A stretch of 64,000 nt of DNA from Lentisphaeria bacterium (lineage in GTDB: Bacteria > Verrucomicrobiota > Lentisphaeria > Victivallales > UBA1829), in contig JAFXYP010000002.1 of assembly GCA_017541665.1 (NCBI GenBank), positions 1 through 64,000 of the forward strand, written 5' to 3'. The position numbers were made by a program, and so were the translations under genes. The notes under the pieces are model-generated. The model saw only the letters and a program-made list of their open reading frames with translations, searched no databases and was not told the origin of the DNA. Shown piece after piece: positions 24,095 through 33,700 of this stretch; position 1 is the stretch's first letter; every line of letters begins with the position of its first letter.

Positions 24095-25111
24095 ATGATG
24101 AGGAAACTTCTGCTGAGCCTGGCTTTTGCCGCGTGTGCCGTTCCGGCCCTGCCTCTGGCGGCGGCCGACGAGCCGTCCATGGCCATGCCCATTCCCCTGC
24201 CGGACACTCGCATCGACTCGGTCCTGGTCTCCGTGAACGGCGAACCGATCACGATGCTGGATGTGATCCTGGAGACTGGCGGCCGCGAGAAGGAGCTCGC
24301 CGGAATCTATTCCGGGGACCGCCTGTTCTCCGAGACGCGCAAGCTCCGCGAGGAGACGGTCGAACAGATCGTGACGCGCAAGCTCATTTACGAGAAATAC
24401 AAGGCGGAGCCGTTCGACATCCCGCGCCAGGAGATTGAAAACCTGCTCGACGAGTTAGTCCGGTCCAGCGGTGCCGAGTCCCGTTCCGCCCTCGAAAAAA
24501 GCCTCCAGCCGTTCGGCATCACGCCGGAACGCCTCCGCGAGCAGGCCAGGGAGCGGATCGCCGTCGAGGTGCTCCTGATGCGCGACTGCAACTACCATGT
24601 GGACGTCACGCCGAAGGAGGTCTATGAGGACTACAAGGCCCACCCGGAACGGTGGACCGTCCCGGAGAAGATCTCGCTCCAGTTGCTTCAGATCAACGTC
24701 ACTGCCGGGGCCGCCGGGGGCGATCCGCAGGCCGCCGTCAAGGCCGTCCGCGCGGAGCTGGACAAGGATTCCTCGCAGAAGAATTTCACGCGCCTCGTGC
24801 TGGAGAGGTCCGACGGCGCGACGGCTTCCACGGGCGGCGTCATCGACGGCACGGAACTCAACAAGCTCCGTCCCGAATTCATCGAGGCGCTGAAGGACAA
24901 AAAGAGCGGCGACGTGGTCGGCCCGATCGAAGCGCCCGAGGCCTTTTTCTTCCTGCGCGTCATCGGCACCGAGCCCGCGAAGCTCATCCCGTTCAGCCAG
25001 GCCAACCGCGAGGTGCGGGAAGCCTTGTACAAGGCGAAAGCCGCCGAGAAGCGCAAAGAGTACGAAGAAGAGATCCGGCGGGACGCGTTCATCCGCCGCT
25101 TTTACTACTGA
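24095..25111 (+). CDS. Exported SurA/PpiC-type peptidyl-prolyl isomerase
   Basis: A 338-residue protein with signal peptide LLLSLAFAACAVPALPLAAA. The N-terminal helical domain (about 45-170) resembles SurA/parvulin-type chaperone domains (SVNGEPITMLDVI, then repeated helical segments). The C-terminal parvulin-like domain (about 175-310) has EKISLQLLQINV, FTRLVLERSDGATASTGG and GDVVGPIEAPEAFFFLRVIG. It probably chaperones outer-membrane proteins in the periplasm, which fits the two large secretins elsewhere in the window. hemW starts within its stop codon (TGATG). Confidence 0.82.
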   Translation: MMRKLLLSLAFAACAVPALPLAAADEPSMAMPIPLPDTRIDSVLVSVNGEPITMLDVILETGGREKELAGIYSGDRLFSETRKLREETVEQIVTRKLIYEKYKAEPFDIPRQEIENLLDELVRSSGAESRSALEKSLQPFGITPERLREQARERIAVEVLLMRDCNYHVDVTPKEVYEDYKAHPERWTVPEKISLQLLQINVTAGAAGGDPQAAVKAVRAELDKDSSQKNFTRLVLERSDGATASTGGVIDGTELNKLRPEFIEALKDKKSGDVVGPIEAPEAFFFLRVIGTEPAKLIPFSQANREVREALYKAKAAEKRKEYEEEIRRDAFIRRFYY

Positions 25112-26208
25112 TGCGCAACCTCTACATCCACGTGCCGTTCTGCGCCGGGAAGTGCGACTACTGCGCGTTTTATTCCGAGCCCGCTCCGGAACCGGAACGG
25201 ATCCGTCTTTGGCTTAACCGCATCCTGCTTCAGCTTGAGGAAAATGCACCCCGCCTCGCGGAAGCCGAAACCGTTTATTTCGGGGGCGGCACGCCTTCGC
25301 TTCTGCCTGAAGATGTCCTGATGCGCCTCTTCGCCGCCGTCCATGCCGCCGCGCCCGCCGCCGCGGAAATCTCCATCGAGGCGAACCCGTTCACCGTCAC
25401 GCCGGAGAAGGCAGCCGTCCTGACCTCGTTCGCGAACCGTGTGTCGCTCGGTGTCCAGTCGTTCGACCCTGCTCTGCTCGAAGCCGTCGGACGCCGCGAC
25501 CATGCAGGGCCCGGGCCGGAGGAGGCGGTGCGGAACCTGCGGGACGCGGGGCTCCGCAACCTCGGGCTTGACCTGATGTATGGGCTGCCCGGGGAAACGC
25601 CGGAACTCTGGCGGCGCGACCTGGAACGCGCGCTTGAACTTGGTCCCGAACACATCTCCGCATATTCCGTCACGCCGGAACCCGGCACGCCGTTCGCACG
25701 CCGGATCGCCGGACGCCCGGAAGACGATGCGCTTACGGAAGCCATGTGGGAGCAGGCGGGCGCGGTCCTCGGCGGATCGGGGCTTCCCCGGTACGAGATC
25801 AGCAATTACGCGCGCCCCGGCTTCGAGTCGCGCCACAATTCCAATGTCTGGCACGGTCAGACCTACCTCGGGCTCGGCCCGGCGGCCTGCTCGTTCGACG
25901 GGACCGACCGCTGGACGCAGGTTTCCGATTTGCAGGCGTGGCTGGACGGAGCGCCGCCGGAACTTGACCGCATCCCGAGGCGGGCACGCCTCGGCGAGAT
26001 CCTGATGATGGGGCTTCGCACCGTCCGTGGCTGGACCCGGCGGGAGTTCGAGGTTGCGGCGGGCTGTTCGTGGGACGGCTTCGCGGATCAGCTGAGCGGG
26101 CTTGCGGATCGCGGTCTCGTGACGTGCACCGCGGATGCCGTTGCGCCCACGGAACGCGGTCTGTCGTTCTGGAACGACATTGCGGAATCGCTTGTTTTTT
26201 CCACATGA
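25111..26208 (+). CDS. hemW: HemW, radical-SAM heme chaperone (HemN-like)
   Basis: A 365-residue radical-SAM protein with CAGKCDYC (C11, C15, C18) for the [4Fe-4S] cluster, YFGGGTPSLL, SLGVQSFDPALLEAVGR, DLMYGLPGET and a C-terminal HNSNVWHG. These match the HemW branch, which inserts heme, rather than true HemN. It was formerly annotated as oxygen-independent coproporphyrinogen oxidase. The ATG overlaps the PpiC stop by one base, so the two genes are tightly coupled. Confidence 0.88.
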   Translation: MRNLYIHVPFCAGKCDYCAFYSEPAPEPERIRLWLNRILLQLEENAPRLAEAETVYFGGGTPSLLPEDVLMRLFAAVHAAAPAAAEISIEANPFTVTPEKAAVLTSFANRVSLGVQSFDPALLEAVGRRDHAGPGPEEAVRNLRDAGLRNLGLDLMYGLPGETPELWRRDLERALELGPEHISAYSVTPEPGTPFARRIAGRPEDDALTEAMWEQAGAVLGGSGLPRYEISNYARPGFESRHNSNVWHGQTYLGLGPAACSFDGTDRWTQVSDLQAWLDGAPPELDRIPRRARLGEILMMGLRTVRGWTRREFEVAAGCSWDGFADQLSGLADRGLVTCTADAVAPTERGLSFWNDIAESLVFST

Positions 26209-26210
26209 AT

Positions 26211-26239
26211 TTGCATTTTTCCCGGCTTGGTGGTATATT
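26211..26239 (+). promoter_or_regulatory. Promoter for fhs
   Basis: TTGCAT (26211-26216), a 17-bp spacer and TATATT (26234-26239), starting three bases after the hemW stop. Confidence 0.6.
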
Positions 26240-26275
26240 ACAAAAATATACATCTCTGATACAAGGATATGCAAC

Positions 26276-27952
26276 ATGAAATCTGACCTCGAAATAGCGG
26301 CCGGCGTCCCCTGCCGTCCGATCTCGCAGATCGCCGCCTCGCTCGGCCTCACCGAAACCGACTACGCCCCGTACGGGCACAACAAGGCAAAGCTCGAACC
26401 GGGCGTGCTGAAACGCCTCGCCGGCAGGCCGGACGGACGGCTCGTCCTCGTGACCGCCATCACGCCGACCCCCGCGGGCGAAGGGAAGACCACCACGACC
26501 ATCGGCCTGGCCGACGCGCTCCGCCGTCGCGGGAAAAAGACCGTCGCGGCGATCCGCGAACCGTCCCTCGGCCCCGTGTTCGGGCGCAAGGGCGGCGCGG
26601 CCGGCGGCGGCTGGGCACAGGTCATCCCGATGGAGGACATCAACCTGCATTTCACGGGCGATTTCCATGCCGTCTGCGCGGCGAACAACCTGCTGGTTGC
26701 CATGGCGGACAACCATATCTTCCATGGCAACGCGCTTCAGATCGACCCGGACCACGTGGTCCTGAAACGCTGCCTGGACATGAATGACCGCGCCCTGCGC
26801 CATATTGAGCTCAGGACGGCGGGCAAGGGCGGCTACACCCGTCATGCGGGCTTCGAAATCACCGCGGCATCCGAGCTGATGGCCGTGCTCTGCCTGGCGT
26901 CGGATCTCGCCGACCTCAAGCGCCGCATCGCGGACGTGATCGTGGCGTACAATGTCCACGGCGAACCGGTCACGGCGGGCGACCTCCATGCCGCCGAAGC
27001 CGCGGCCGTCCTGCTGAAGGAGGCCATCAAGCCGAACCTCGTGCAGACGCTGGAGGGGACGCCAGTCCTGATCCATGGCGGACCCTTCGCGAACATCGCG
27101 CACGGCTGCAATTCCCTGCTGGCGACCCGGCTCGGCCTCAAGCTCGCCGACTACACGGTCACGGAGGCGGGATTCGGCGCCGACCTGGGCGCGGAGAAGT
27201 TCATTGACATCAAGTGCCGCCTCGGCGGCCTGAAGCCCGCCGCGGTCGTCCTCGTTGTCACCGTCCGCGCGCTGAAGATGCACGGCGGCCTCGCGAAAAA
27301 TGAGCTCGAACAGGAAGACCTTGCCGCGCTGGAACGCGGCCTTCCGAACCTCCTGCGCCACCTCGACAACCTCGTCAACGTCTTCCGGCTCCCCGCGGTC
27401 GTCGCCATCAACAAATTCCCCGCCGATACGCAGGCGGAACTCGACCTCGTCATGAAGGCGTGCGCCTCCCTCGGCGTCCGCACCGTGCTTTCCGACGTCT
27501 GGGCGAAGGGCGGCGAAGGCGGCCTGGAGCTCGCCGACGTCGTGGCGGAACTCTGCGAGGGCGCCGAAGGCCGCGAAACGGTGTTCGCCTATCCGCTCGA
27601 GGGCATGACCCTGCGGGAGAAGCTCGACACGATCGTCCGGCGCATCTACCGCGGTCGCGGCGCCGTCTTCACCGAAGAGGCGGAACGTCAGCTCGCCCTG
27701 CTGGCGAAGTTCGGCGGCGACACCATGCCGGTCTGCGTCGCCAAGACCCCGTACAGCTTTACGGGCGACCAGACGCTCATCGGCGCGCCGGAGGGATTCG
27801 GCCTGCTGATCCGCGACCTGAAGATCTCCGCGGGCGCCGGGTTCGTCGTGGCGCTGGCGGGCGACATCATGACGATGCCGGGCCTGCCGTCGTCACCGGC
27901 CGCGGAGCGCATCCATATCGCGGACGACGGTACGGTGGACGGGCTTTTCTGA
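26276..27952 (+). CDS. fhs: Formate-tetrahydrofolate ligase
   Basis: A 558-residue protein that makes 10-formyltetrahydrofolate from formate, THF and ATP. Diagnostic segments are TAITPTPAGEGKTTTTIGL (P-loop), REPSLGPVFGRKGGAAGGG, EDINLHFTGDFHAV, ANNLLVAMADNHIFHGN and VTVRALKMHGG. I use the ATG at 26276 after an AAGGA site; the in-frame extension into hemW is not coding. It may serve purine and one-carbon supply or an acetogenic branch; no other Wood-Ljungdahl gene is in the window. Confidence 0.95.
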   Translation: MKSDLEIAAGVPCRPISQIAASLGLTETDYAPYGHNKAKLEPGVLKRLAGRPDGRLVLVTAITPTPAGEGKTTTTIGLADALRRRGKKTVAAIREPSLGPVFGRKGGAAGGGWAQVIPMEDINLHFTGDFHAVCAANNLLVAMADNHIFHGNALQIDPDHVVLKRCLDMNDRALRHIELRTAGKGGYTRHAGFEITAASELMAVLCLASDLADLKRRIADVIVAYNVHGEPVTAGDLHAAEAAAVLLKEAIKPNLVQTLEGTPVLIHGGPFANIAHGCNSLLATRLGLKLADYTVTEAGFGADLGAEKFIDIKCRLGGLKPAAVVLVVTVRALKMHGGLAKNELEQEDLAALERGLPNLLRHLDNLVNVFRLPAVVAINKFPADTQAELDLVMKACASLGVRTVLSDVWAKGGEGGLELADVVAELCEGAEGRETVFAYPLEGMTLREKLDTIVRRIYRGRGAVFTEEAERQLALLAKFGGDTMPVCVAKTPYSFTGDQTLIGAPEGFGLLIRDLKISAGAGFVVALAGDIMTMPGLPSSPAAERIHIADDGTVDGLF

Positions 27953-28029
27953 TCCGTCCGACTCGCATCGAAGTCCGGCGGAAAGACGACCTTTTCATGC
28001 GGGAAGGCGTGCTTTTCCGGCGCAACCTC

Positions 28030-28057
28030 TTGCAAAAGCGTGTTTTTATGCTATATT
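28030..28057 (+). promoter_or_regulatory. Promoter for efp-epmA and following genes
   Basis: TTGCAA (28030-28035), a 16-bp spacer and TATATT (28052-28057), about 45 bp before the efp ATG. Confidence 0.65.
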
Positions 28058-28104
28058 AATGTTTTGACTTTAATCCGCAACCCTCAGCAAACGGAGAAAA
28101 TACC

Positions 28105-28680
28105 ATGGCAATGTATGATGCCGCAGACCTGAAGAAAGGTCTCAAAGTTGAGATCGACGGCCAGCCGTACGTGATCACCGATTTTGAATTCTGCAAGCCC
28201 GGCAAGGGCACCGCACTCTATCGCTGCAAGCTGAAAAGCATGATCAACGGCAGCACGATGGACCGCACCTACCGCCCCGTCGACAAGGTCGGCATCCCGA
28301 ACCTTGAGGAACGCGACATGTACTACTCCTACCACGACGGCCAGAACTACGTCTTCAGCGACGCCGAGACCTACGAGGAAATCTCCATCAACGAGGAAGC
28401 CCTCGGCAAGCGCACGTACTTCCTGATCGAGGAAGCCCTCTGCCAGGGCCTCTTCTTCAACGGCAAACTTATCGACATCACCCTCCCGACCTTCATCGAG
28501 AAGGTGGTCGCCGAGACCGAGCCCGGCGTCCGCGGCGACACCGCCAGCTCCAACGTGATGAAGCCCGCCAAGACCGACAACGGCTACGACGTCATGGTCC
28601 CGCTCTTCATCAACGTCGGCGACACGATCCGCATCGACACCCGCACCGGAGAATACGCCGAACGCGTCAGCAAAGGCTGA
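28105..28680 (+). CDS. efp: Elongation factor P
   Basis: A 191-residue EF-P, which relieves ribosome stalling at proline runs. The modified lysine is K34 in the loop KPGKGTALYR. The PGKG form is the one beta-lysylated by EpmA in Proteobacteria, and epmA lies directly downstream. The later OB-domain segments (YYSYHDGQNYVFSD, KVVAETEPGVRGDT, VPLFINVGDTIRIDTRTGEY) are standard. It follows its own promoter and starts with MAMYDAADLKKG. Confidence 0.95.
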   Translation: MAMYDAADLKKGLKVEIDGQPYVITDFEFCKPGKGTALYRCKLKSMINGSTMDRTYRPVDKVGIPNLEERDMYYSYHDGQNYVFSDAETYEEISINEEALGKRTYFLIEEALCQGLFFNGKLIDITLPTFIEKVVAETEPGVRGDTASSNVMKPAKTDNGYDVMVPLFINVGDTIRIDTRTGEYAERVSKG

Positions 28681-28699
28681 GGCTGAAAGCGGCCTGACC

Positions 28700-29638
28700 G
28701 TGGATCCCTTCACCCGGCTCCAGCAGACCGTCGCGGCGCTGAAATTCCGTGCCCGCGTCCTGGCCGCAGTCCGGGCAGGGTTTGATTCGCGCGGTTTCAC
28801 CGAGGTCACGACCCCGGTGCGCATCGCGGCGCCCGCGGCGGAGGAGTATATCGACGCTCCTCCGGCGGGCGCGTTCTTTTTGCGCACGTCGCCGGAACTC
28901 GAGATGAAGCGGCTGCTCTGCGCCGGCATGGACCGCATCTACCAGATCGGGCCCTGCTTCCGCGCGGGCGAACGCGGCCGTCTGCATCGCACCGAGTTCG
29001 ACATGCTCGAATTCTACATGGCGCACGCCGACTATCTGGAGCTTCTAAACGTCATCCGCGCGATCATTGTCGAAACCGCGGTCAAATGCACCGGCGGCAC
29101 GAAGATCAAGTCCCGCGGATACGAGATTGAGCTCGGCGGCGAATGGGCTATGCTCCCGGTCCGAGAGGCCTTCCGGACGTTCGCCGGCGTCTCCGCCGAC
29201 GAGGCCGCGGAACAGGAATCGCTGTTCGAGGAGATCCTGGTCGAAAAGGTCGAGCCGAACCTGCCGAAGGACCGTCCCTGCGTGCTGATCGACTACCCGG
29301 TCCGCTTCGGGGCATTCGCGAGGGCGAAAGCCGCCGATCCGACCCTCGCCGAACGCTGGGAAGTCTATGTGGCGGGCGTGGAGCTCGCAAACACCTACAG
29401 CGAACTGATCGACCCGTCCGTCCAGCGCGAACGCTTCGCCGCCGCCCGCGCCACCCGCAAGCGCCTCGGCATGACAGAATACCCGGAACCGACGGCGTTC
29501 CTTGATGCGATCGACCGAGGGATGCCGTCCGCCGCCGGGTCCGCGCTCGGGTTCGACCGCCTCGTAATGCTCCTGGCCGGGGCGGATTCCCTGTCGGAAA
29601 TCGACTTCCCGCTTGACGACGACGGACAGGAACCATGA
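28700..29638 (+). CDS. epmA: EpmA (PoxA/GenX), EF-P lysine ligase
   Basis: A 312-residue class II lysyl-tRNA-synthetase paralogue without the anticodon-binding domain. Seen are the motif-2-like FRAGERGRLHRTEFDMLEFY, FLRTSPELEMKRLL and a C-terminal GSALGFDRLVMLLAG (motif 3). EpmA attaches beta-lysine to EF-P K34. The start is a GTG at 28700, 19 bp after efp. EpmB, the lysine 2,3-aminomutase that supplies beta-lysine, is not in the window; hemW is a different radical-SAM protein. Confidence 0.93.
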   Translation: MDPFTRLQQTVAALKFRARVLAAVRAGFDSRGFTEVTTPVRIAAPAAEEYIDAPPAGAFFLRTSPELEMKRLLCAGMDRIYQIGPCFRAGERGRLHRTEFDMLEFYMAHADYLELLNVIRAIIVETAVKCTGGTKIKSRGYEIELGGEWAMLPVREAFRTFAGVSADEAAEQESLFEEILVEKVEPNLPKDRPCVLIDYPVRFGAFARAKAADPTLAERWEVYVAGVELANTYSELIDPSVQRERFAAARATRKRLGMTEYPEPTAFLDAIDRGMPSAAGSALGFDRLVMLLAGADSLSEIDFPLDDDGQEP

Positions 29639-30741
29639 AGATCCTCTTTGTCATCGCCCGTTATTTCCCCTACAGCGGCCTGCAGACCGACTTCCTGCGT
29701 GCCGCCGAAGCCGCGGCGGACCGCGGGCACGAAGTGACCTGCCTCGTCGGCTCGTGGGAAGGCAAACGCCCGGACGGCCTCAGGATCCTGACCGCGCAAC
29801 TCCCCGGGACGGGCGAGGCCGACGATCTGGACGCGCTGGAAACGGCGTATCGTGACCTCCTGATGCGCGAATCGTTCGATCGGACGGCGGCGTTCGAACT
29901 GATCCCGGGCGTGGACTTTTACTTTGCTGGCTTCGACTGCCTCGGCAGCGCCCCGGAGGACGCCGATCCGCAGCTCCTTGCGCGCGAAAAGGCCGTTTTC
30001 TCGCCCGGCGCCTCCCCATACATCTTCTACCTCGTTACGCCGCAGATCAACGCGTTCTTCGGCGTCTACGGCACGGAGCCTTCACGCTTCCTGCGCCTGC
30101 CGCCGGGCATGAACCCTGCCTGCGGCCGCGTGCCGGACCCCGATTCAGTCCGCATCCGCAAACGCGCCGAGCTCGGCCTGCTGGACGGCGAACGTCTGGG
30201 CATCACGGCGGCGCACGACATGCTGCTGAAGGGTGTCGACCGCATCCTGATTTCCTACGCCGAACTCCCGCCGGAACGCCGCAATCGTTTGCGCTTCTTC
30301 GTCACCGGCATCCTCGGCCGCGGGGAATGCGAGAAGCTTGCCGCCGAGCTCGGCATCGCCGACCGCGTGATCTTCGACGGCAACCGGCCCGACCTGCCGG
30401 AACTCCTCTGCGCCGCCGATTACCTGGTGCATCCCGCCCGGCGCGAAGCTGCCGGCTCCATTCTGATCGAGGCGATCGCATCCGGCCTGCCCGTGGTCTG
30501 CACGGAGGTCTGCGGATTTCAGGACATCGTGCTGGCGTCCGGCGGTCACGTACTGAACGAGCCGTTCTATCCCGGCGCACTGACTGCCGAGCTCGACTAC
30601 CTCGCGGGCATCTCCGACGACGGGCTGCACTACTGGCGGCAGCAGGTCCTGACGTACGCGCACGGCCCGGCGGATTTCTACCGGCGCGCCGACGTGCTTG
30701 TGAATTTCATCCAATCCCACAGCGCCGGAGACCGGCCATGA
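29635..30741 (+). CDS. GT4-type glycosyltransferase (WaaG-like)
   Basis: A 368-residue protein. The N-terminal MKILFVIARYFPYSGLQTDF and the C-terminal donor-site segment (REAAGSILIEAIASGLPVVCTEVCGF) define a GT-B family 4 enzyme. The overall pattern (ITAAHDMLLKGVDRILI, FFVTGILGRGECEKLAAELG) is closest to WaaG-like lipopolysaccharide-core glycosyltransferases, so it probably adds a sugar to the core of lipid A at the inner membrane. The start overlaps epmA and the end overlaps hrpA, each by 4 bp. Confidence 0.82.
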   Translation: MKILFVIARYFPYSGLQTDFLRAAEAAADRGHEVTCLVGSWEGKRPDGLRILTAQLPGTGEADDLDALETAYRDLLMRESFDRTAAFELIPGVDFYFAGFDCLGSAPEDADPQLLAREKAVFSPGASPYIFYLVTPQINAFFGVYGTEPSRFLRLPPGMNPACGRVPDPDSVRIRKRAELGLLDGERLGITAAHDMLLKGVDRILISYAELPPERRNRLRFFVTGILGRGECEKLAAELGIADRVIFDGNRPDLPELLCAADYLVHPARREAAGSILIEAIASGLPVVCTEVCGFQDIVLASGGHVLNEPFYPGALTAELDYLAGISDDGLHYWRQQVLTYAHGPADFYRRADVLVNFIQSHSAGDRP

Positions 30742-33700
30742 GCGGCGACCCGCGGCAGGTCCGGCGGCAGGTCGCGCGCATCTGGTCCTCCCTGCGGCTG
30801 ACCGACCGCGCCCGGCTGAGCAGGCGGCGGCGCGCGTTCCTGGACCTGCTGGACAGCGACCCCGAGGCGGCGGAACCGAAGCGCGAGGAGTTTTTCCAGC
30901 TTCTCGCCTCGGCGCAGAAACGTTCGCTCGTTCCCGTCGCGGATCGCATCCGCTGCGAATTCCCGGACAATCTCCCGATCACCGCAAAGATACCGGAAAT
31001 CCGTGCCGCTCTGAAGTCGCACCAGGTCATCGTCGTCTGCGGCACCACCGGGTCCGGCAAGACCACCCAGCTCCCGAAGGCCGCCCTGCTCGAAGGGTTC
31101 GGACGAGCCGGACGGATCGGCTGCACGCAGCCGCGCAGGATCGCCGCTTCCGCGCTGGCCCGCCGCCTGGCGAACGAGACCGGGTGCACCTGCGGGCACG
31201 AGATCGGCTACCAGGTGCGGTTCGACGACCGCACGGACGATGCCACGGTCGTCAAGTTCATGACCGACGGCATCCTGCTGGCTGAGACGCAGAACGACCC
31301 GAAGCTCTACCAGTACGACTGCATCATCCTCGACGAGGTGCACGAGCGCTCCCTCAACATCGATTTCCTGCTCGGATACATGAAACTCCTGCTCGCGCGG
31401 CGGCCCGAGCTCCGCCTGATCATTTCGTCCGCCACGCTCGACGCCACCCGCATCGCGTCGTTCTTCGGCGACGCACCGGTCATCGAGGTCGGCGGGCGCG
31501 TCTATCCGGTCGAGGACGTCTACCTGGAGCCGCTCCAGGACGAGGACCTCGCCGAGTCGGTCGCCCGCGGCGTGGAATCCCTGCTGGACCTGGGCGAACG
31601 CGGCGACATTCTGGTCTTCCTGCCCGGCGAACGCGAGATCCGCGACTGCGCCGACATGCTGACCGGGCGCGACTACCCCCACACCGAAATCCTGCCGCTC
31701 TTCGGCCGCATGAGCGCCGCCGAACAGGAACGTGTTTTCGCGCCGCTGTCCTCGAACCGCCGGATCGTGCTGGCGACGAACGTGGCGGAGACGTCCATCA
31801 CCATCCCGGGCATCCGCTACGTGGTGGACTCCGGGCTTGTCCGCCTCTCCCGCTACAATCCGAAGAGCGGCATCCAGGAGCTCCGCATCGAAGGCGTCTC
31901 CCGCGCAAGCGCCATGCAGCGCCGCGGCCGCTGCGGACGCGAACAGGACGGCATCTGCGTGCATCTCTGCGCCGAGCAGACCCTAACCGACGCCGCCGAG
32001 TTCACGCCGCCGGAGATCCAGCGCGCATCCCTGGCTGGCGTCATCCTGCAGATGGCCGCTCTGAAACTCCCTCCGATCGTGCAGTTCCCATTCGTCGATC
32101 CGCCGTCGCCCCAGCTGATCCGCGAGGGCCTGACCACGCTGACCGACCTGCACGCCATCGACGCGGCGGGCGAGCTCACGGAAGAGGGGCGCCGCCTGGC
32201 GGAGCTTCCCGTCGGGCCGCGCCTCGGCCGCATTCTGCTCGACGGCGCGGACCGCGGCGTCCTGCCGGAAATCCTGCTGATCGCGGCGTTCCTGTCGATC
32301 CAGGACCCGCGCGAACGCCCCTTCGAGAAGGCAAAGGAGGCGGACACGGCGCAGCGGCAGTTCGATGTGCCGGAATCGGATTTCCTGAGCATCGTGAAGC
32401 TGTGGCTGGCGGCGGACGAGGCGTTCCGCGTCTCCAAGTCGCAATTCCGCAAGTTCTGCCGAGCCAACTACCTGAATTTCCGCCGCATGCACGAATGGCG
32501 CAACCTGTGCGCCGACCTGCTCGAATACCTCCAGCCGGAAACCGAGCTGGAATCGCTCGAGATCGAACTCCGCGCGGACCGGTCCGACCCGATCCACAAA
32601 TCCCTCATGGGCGGCCTGCCGCGCCGCCTGGCGTGCTGGGACCCGGAGAAGAAGCAGTATTTCGACCGCACGGGCCGCATGTTCTCCATCTTCCCCGGCT
32701 CCGCGCTCGCCAAGCTCAAGAAAGCGCCGGAATGGCTTCTGTGCTTCACGATCGTGGAGACCAGTCGCGTCTTCGGGCGGTGCTGCGCCGTGGTCGAGGG
32801 CGCGTGGCTGGAGGAGATCGCGCCGGAACTGTGTTCCCGCACCTATGACCGCGTGAACTGGGACGAGGTCAGCGGGTTCGTGTACGCCCGCGAACGCGTC
32901 TTCGCCGGTGCGCTCCCGATCCATCCTGGCCGCCGCTGCCATTACGGGCGCGTCGACCAGGCGGCCGCGCGGACGGTGTTCATCCGCGAAGCGCTCGTGC
33001 CCTGCCGGATCAAGGACCCCGCCGCCCCGTGGCTCGTGCGCTGCAATGAACTGGTGCGCCGCCTGAACTCGTTCGAGGCGAAACTGCGGCGTTCCGGCTC
33101 CATCGTGGACCTGCACGCGCTCGAACGGCATTTCCTGCGCGTGCTGCCGCCGTGGATGTGCAGCGTGTCCGACATCCGCAGGGACTGGACCCGGCGGCAT
33201 CGTTCCTACGACCCGAAGCCGGAGGACATCGCGCTCGTGCCGCTCGACTCCCTGCCGGACGCGGATTTCCCGGACCGCCTGGAGGCCGAGGGCGAGAGCT
33301 ACCGCCTGGAATACCGTTACGACCCGGGCGAGGAGGACGACGGCATCACGCTCTTCCTGCCGGAGGCGCACCTGAACCTCATCCCGCGCAACGTGCCGGA
33401 ATACCTCGTGCCGGGGTTCCTCCGCATGAAGCTCGACTACATGTTCCGTTCCCTCACGAAGACCGAACGCAAGAAACTGCTGCCGCTGGACGAATGCACG
33501 GAGGCGTTCCTGGCGGGGCTGAAGAACGGCGAAATCTACCCTGCGCGCAACCTGCCGCGCGTGCTCGCCTCGTTCCTTCGGACGTTCCGCGGCTGCGAGT
33601 TCGACGAGGCCTCGTTCGACGGCATCGACCTGCCGGAATTCCTCATCCTCAAGTTCGCCGTCCTGAACGAACACGGCAAGCTCCTGCGCGTGATCCGAGA

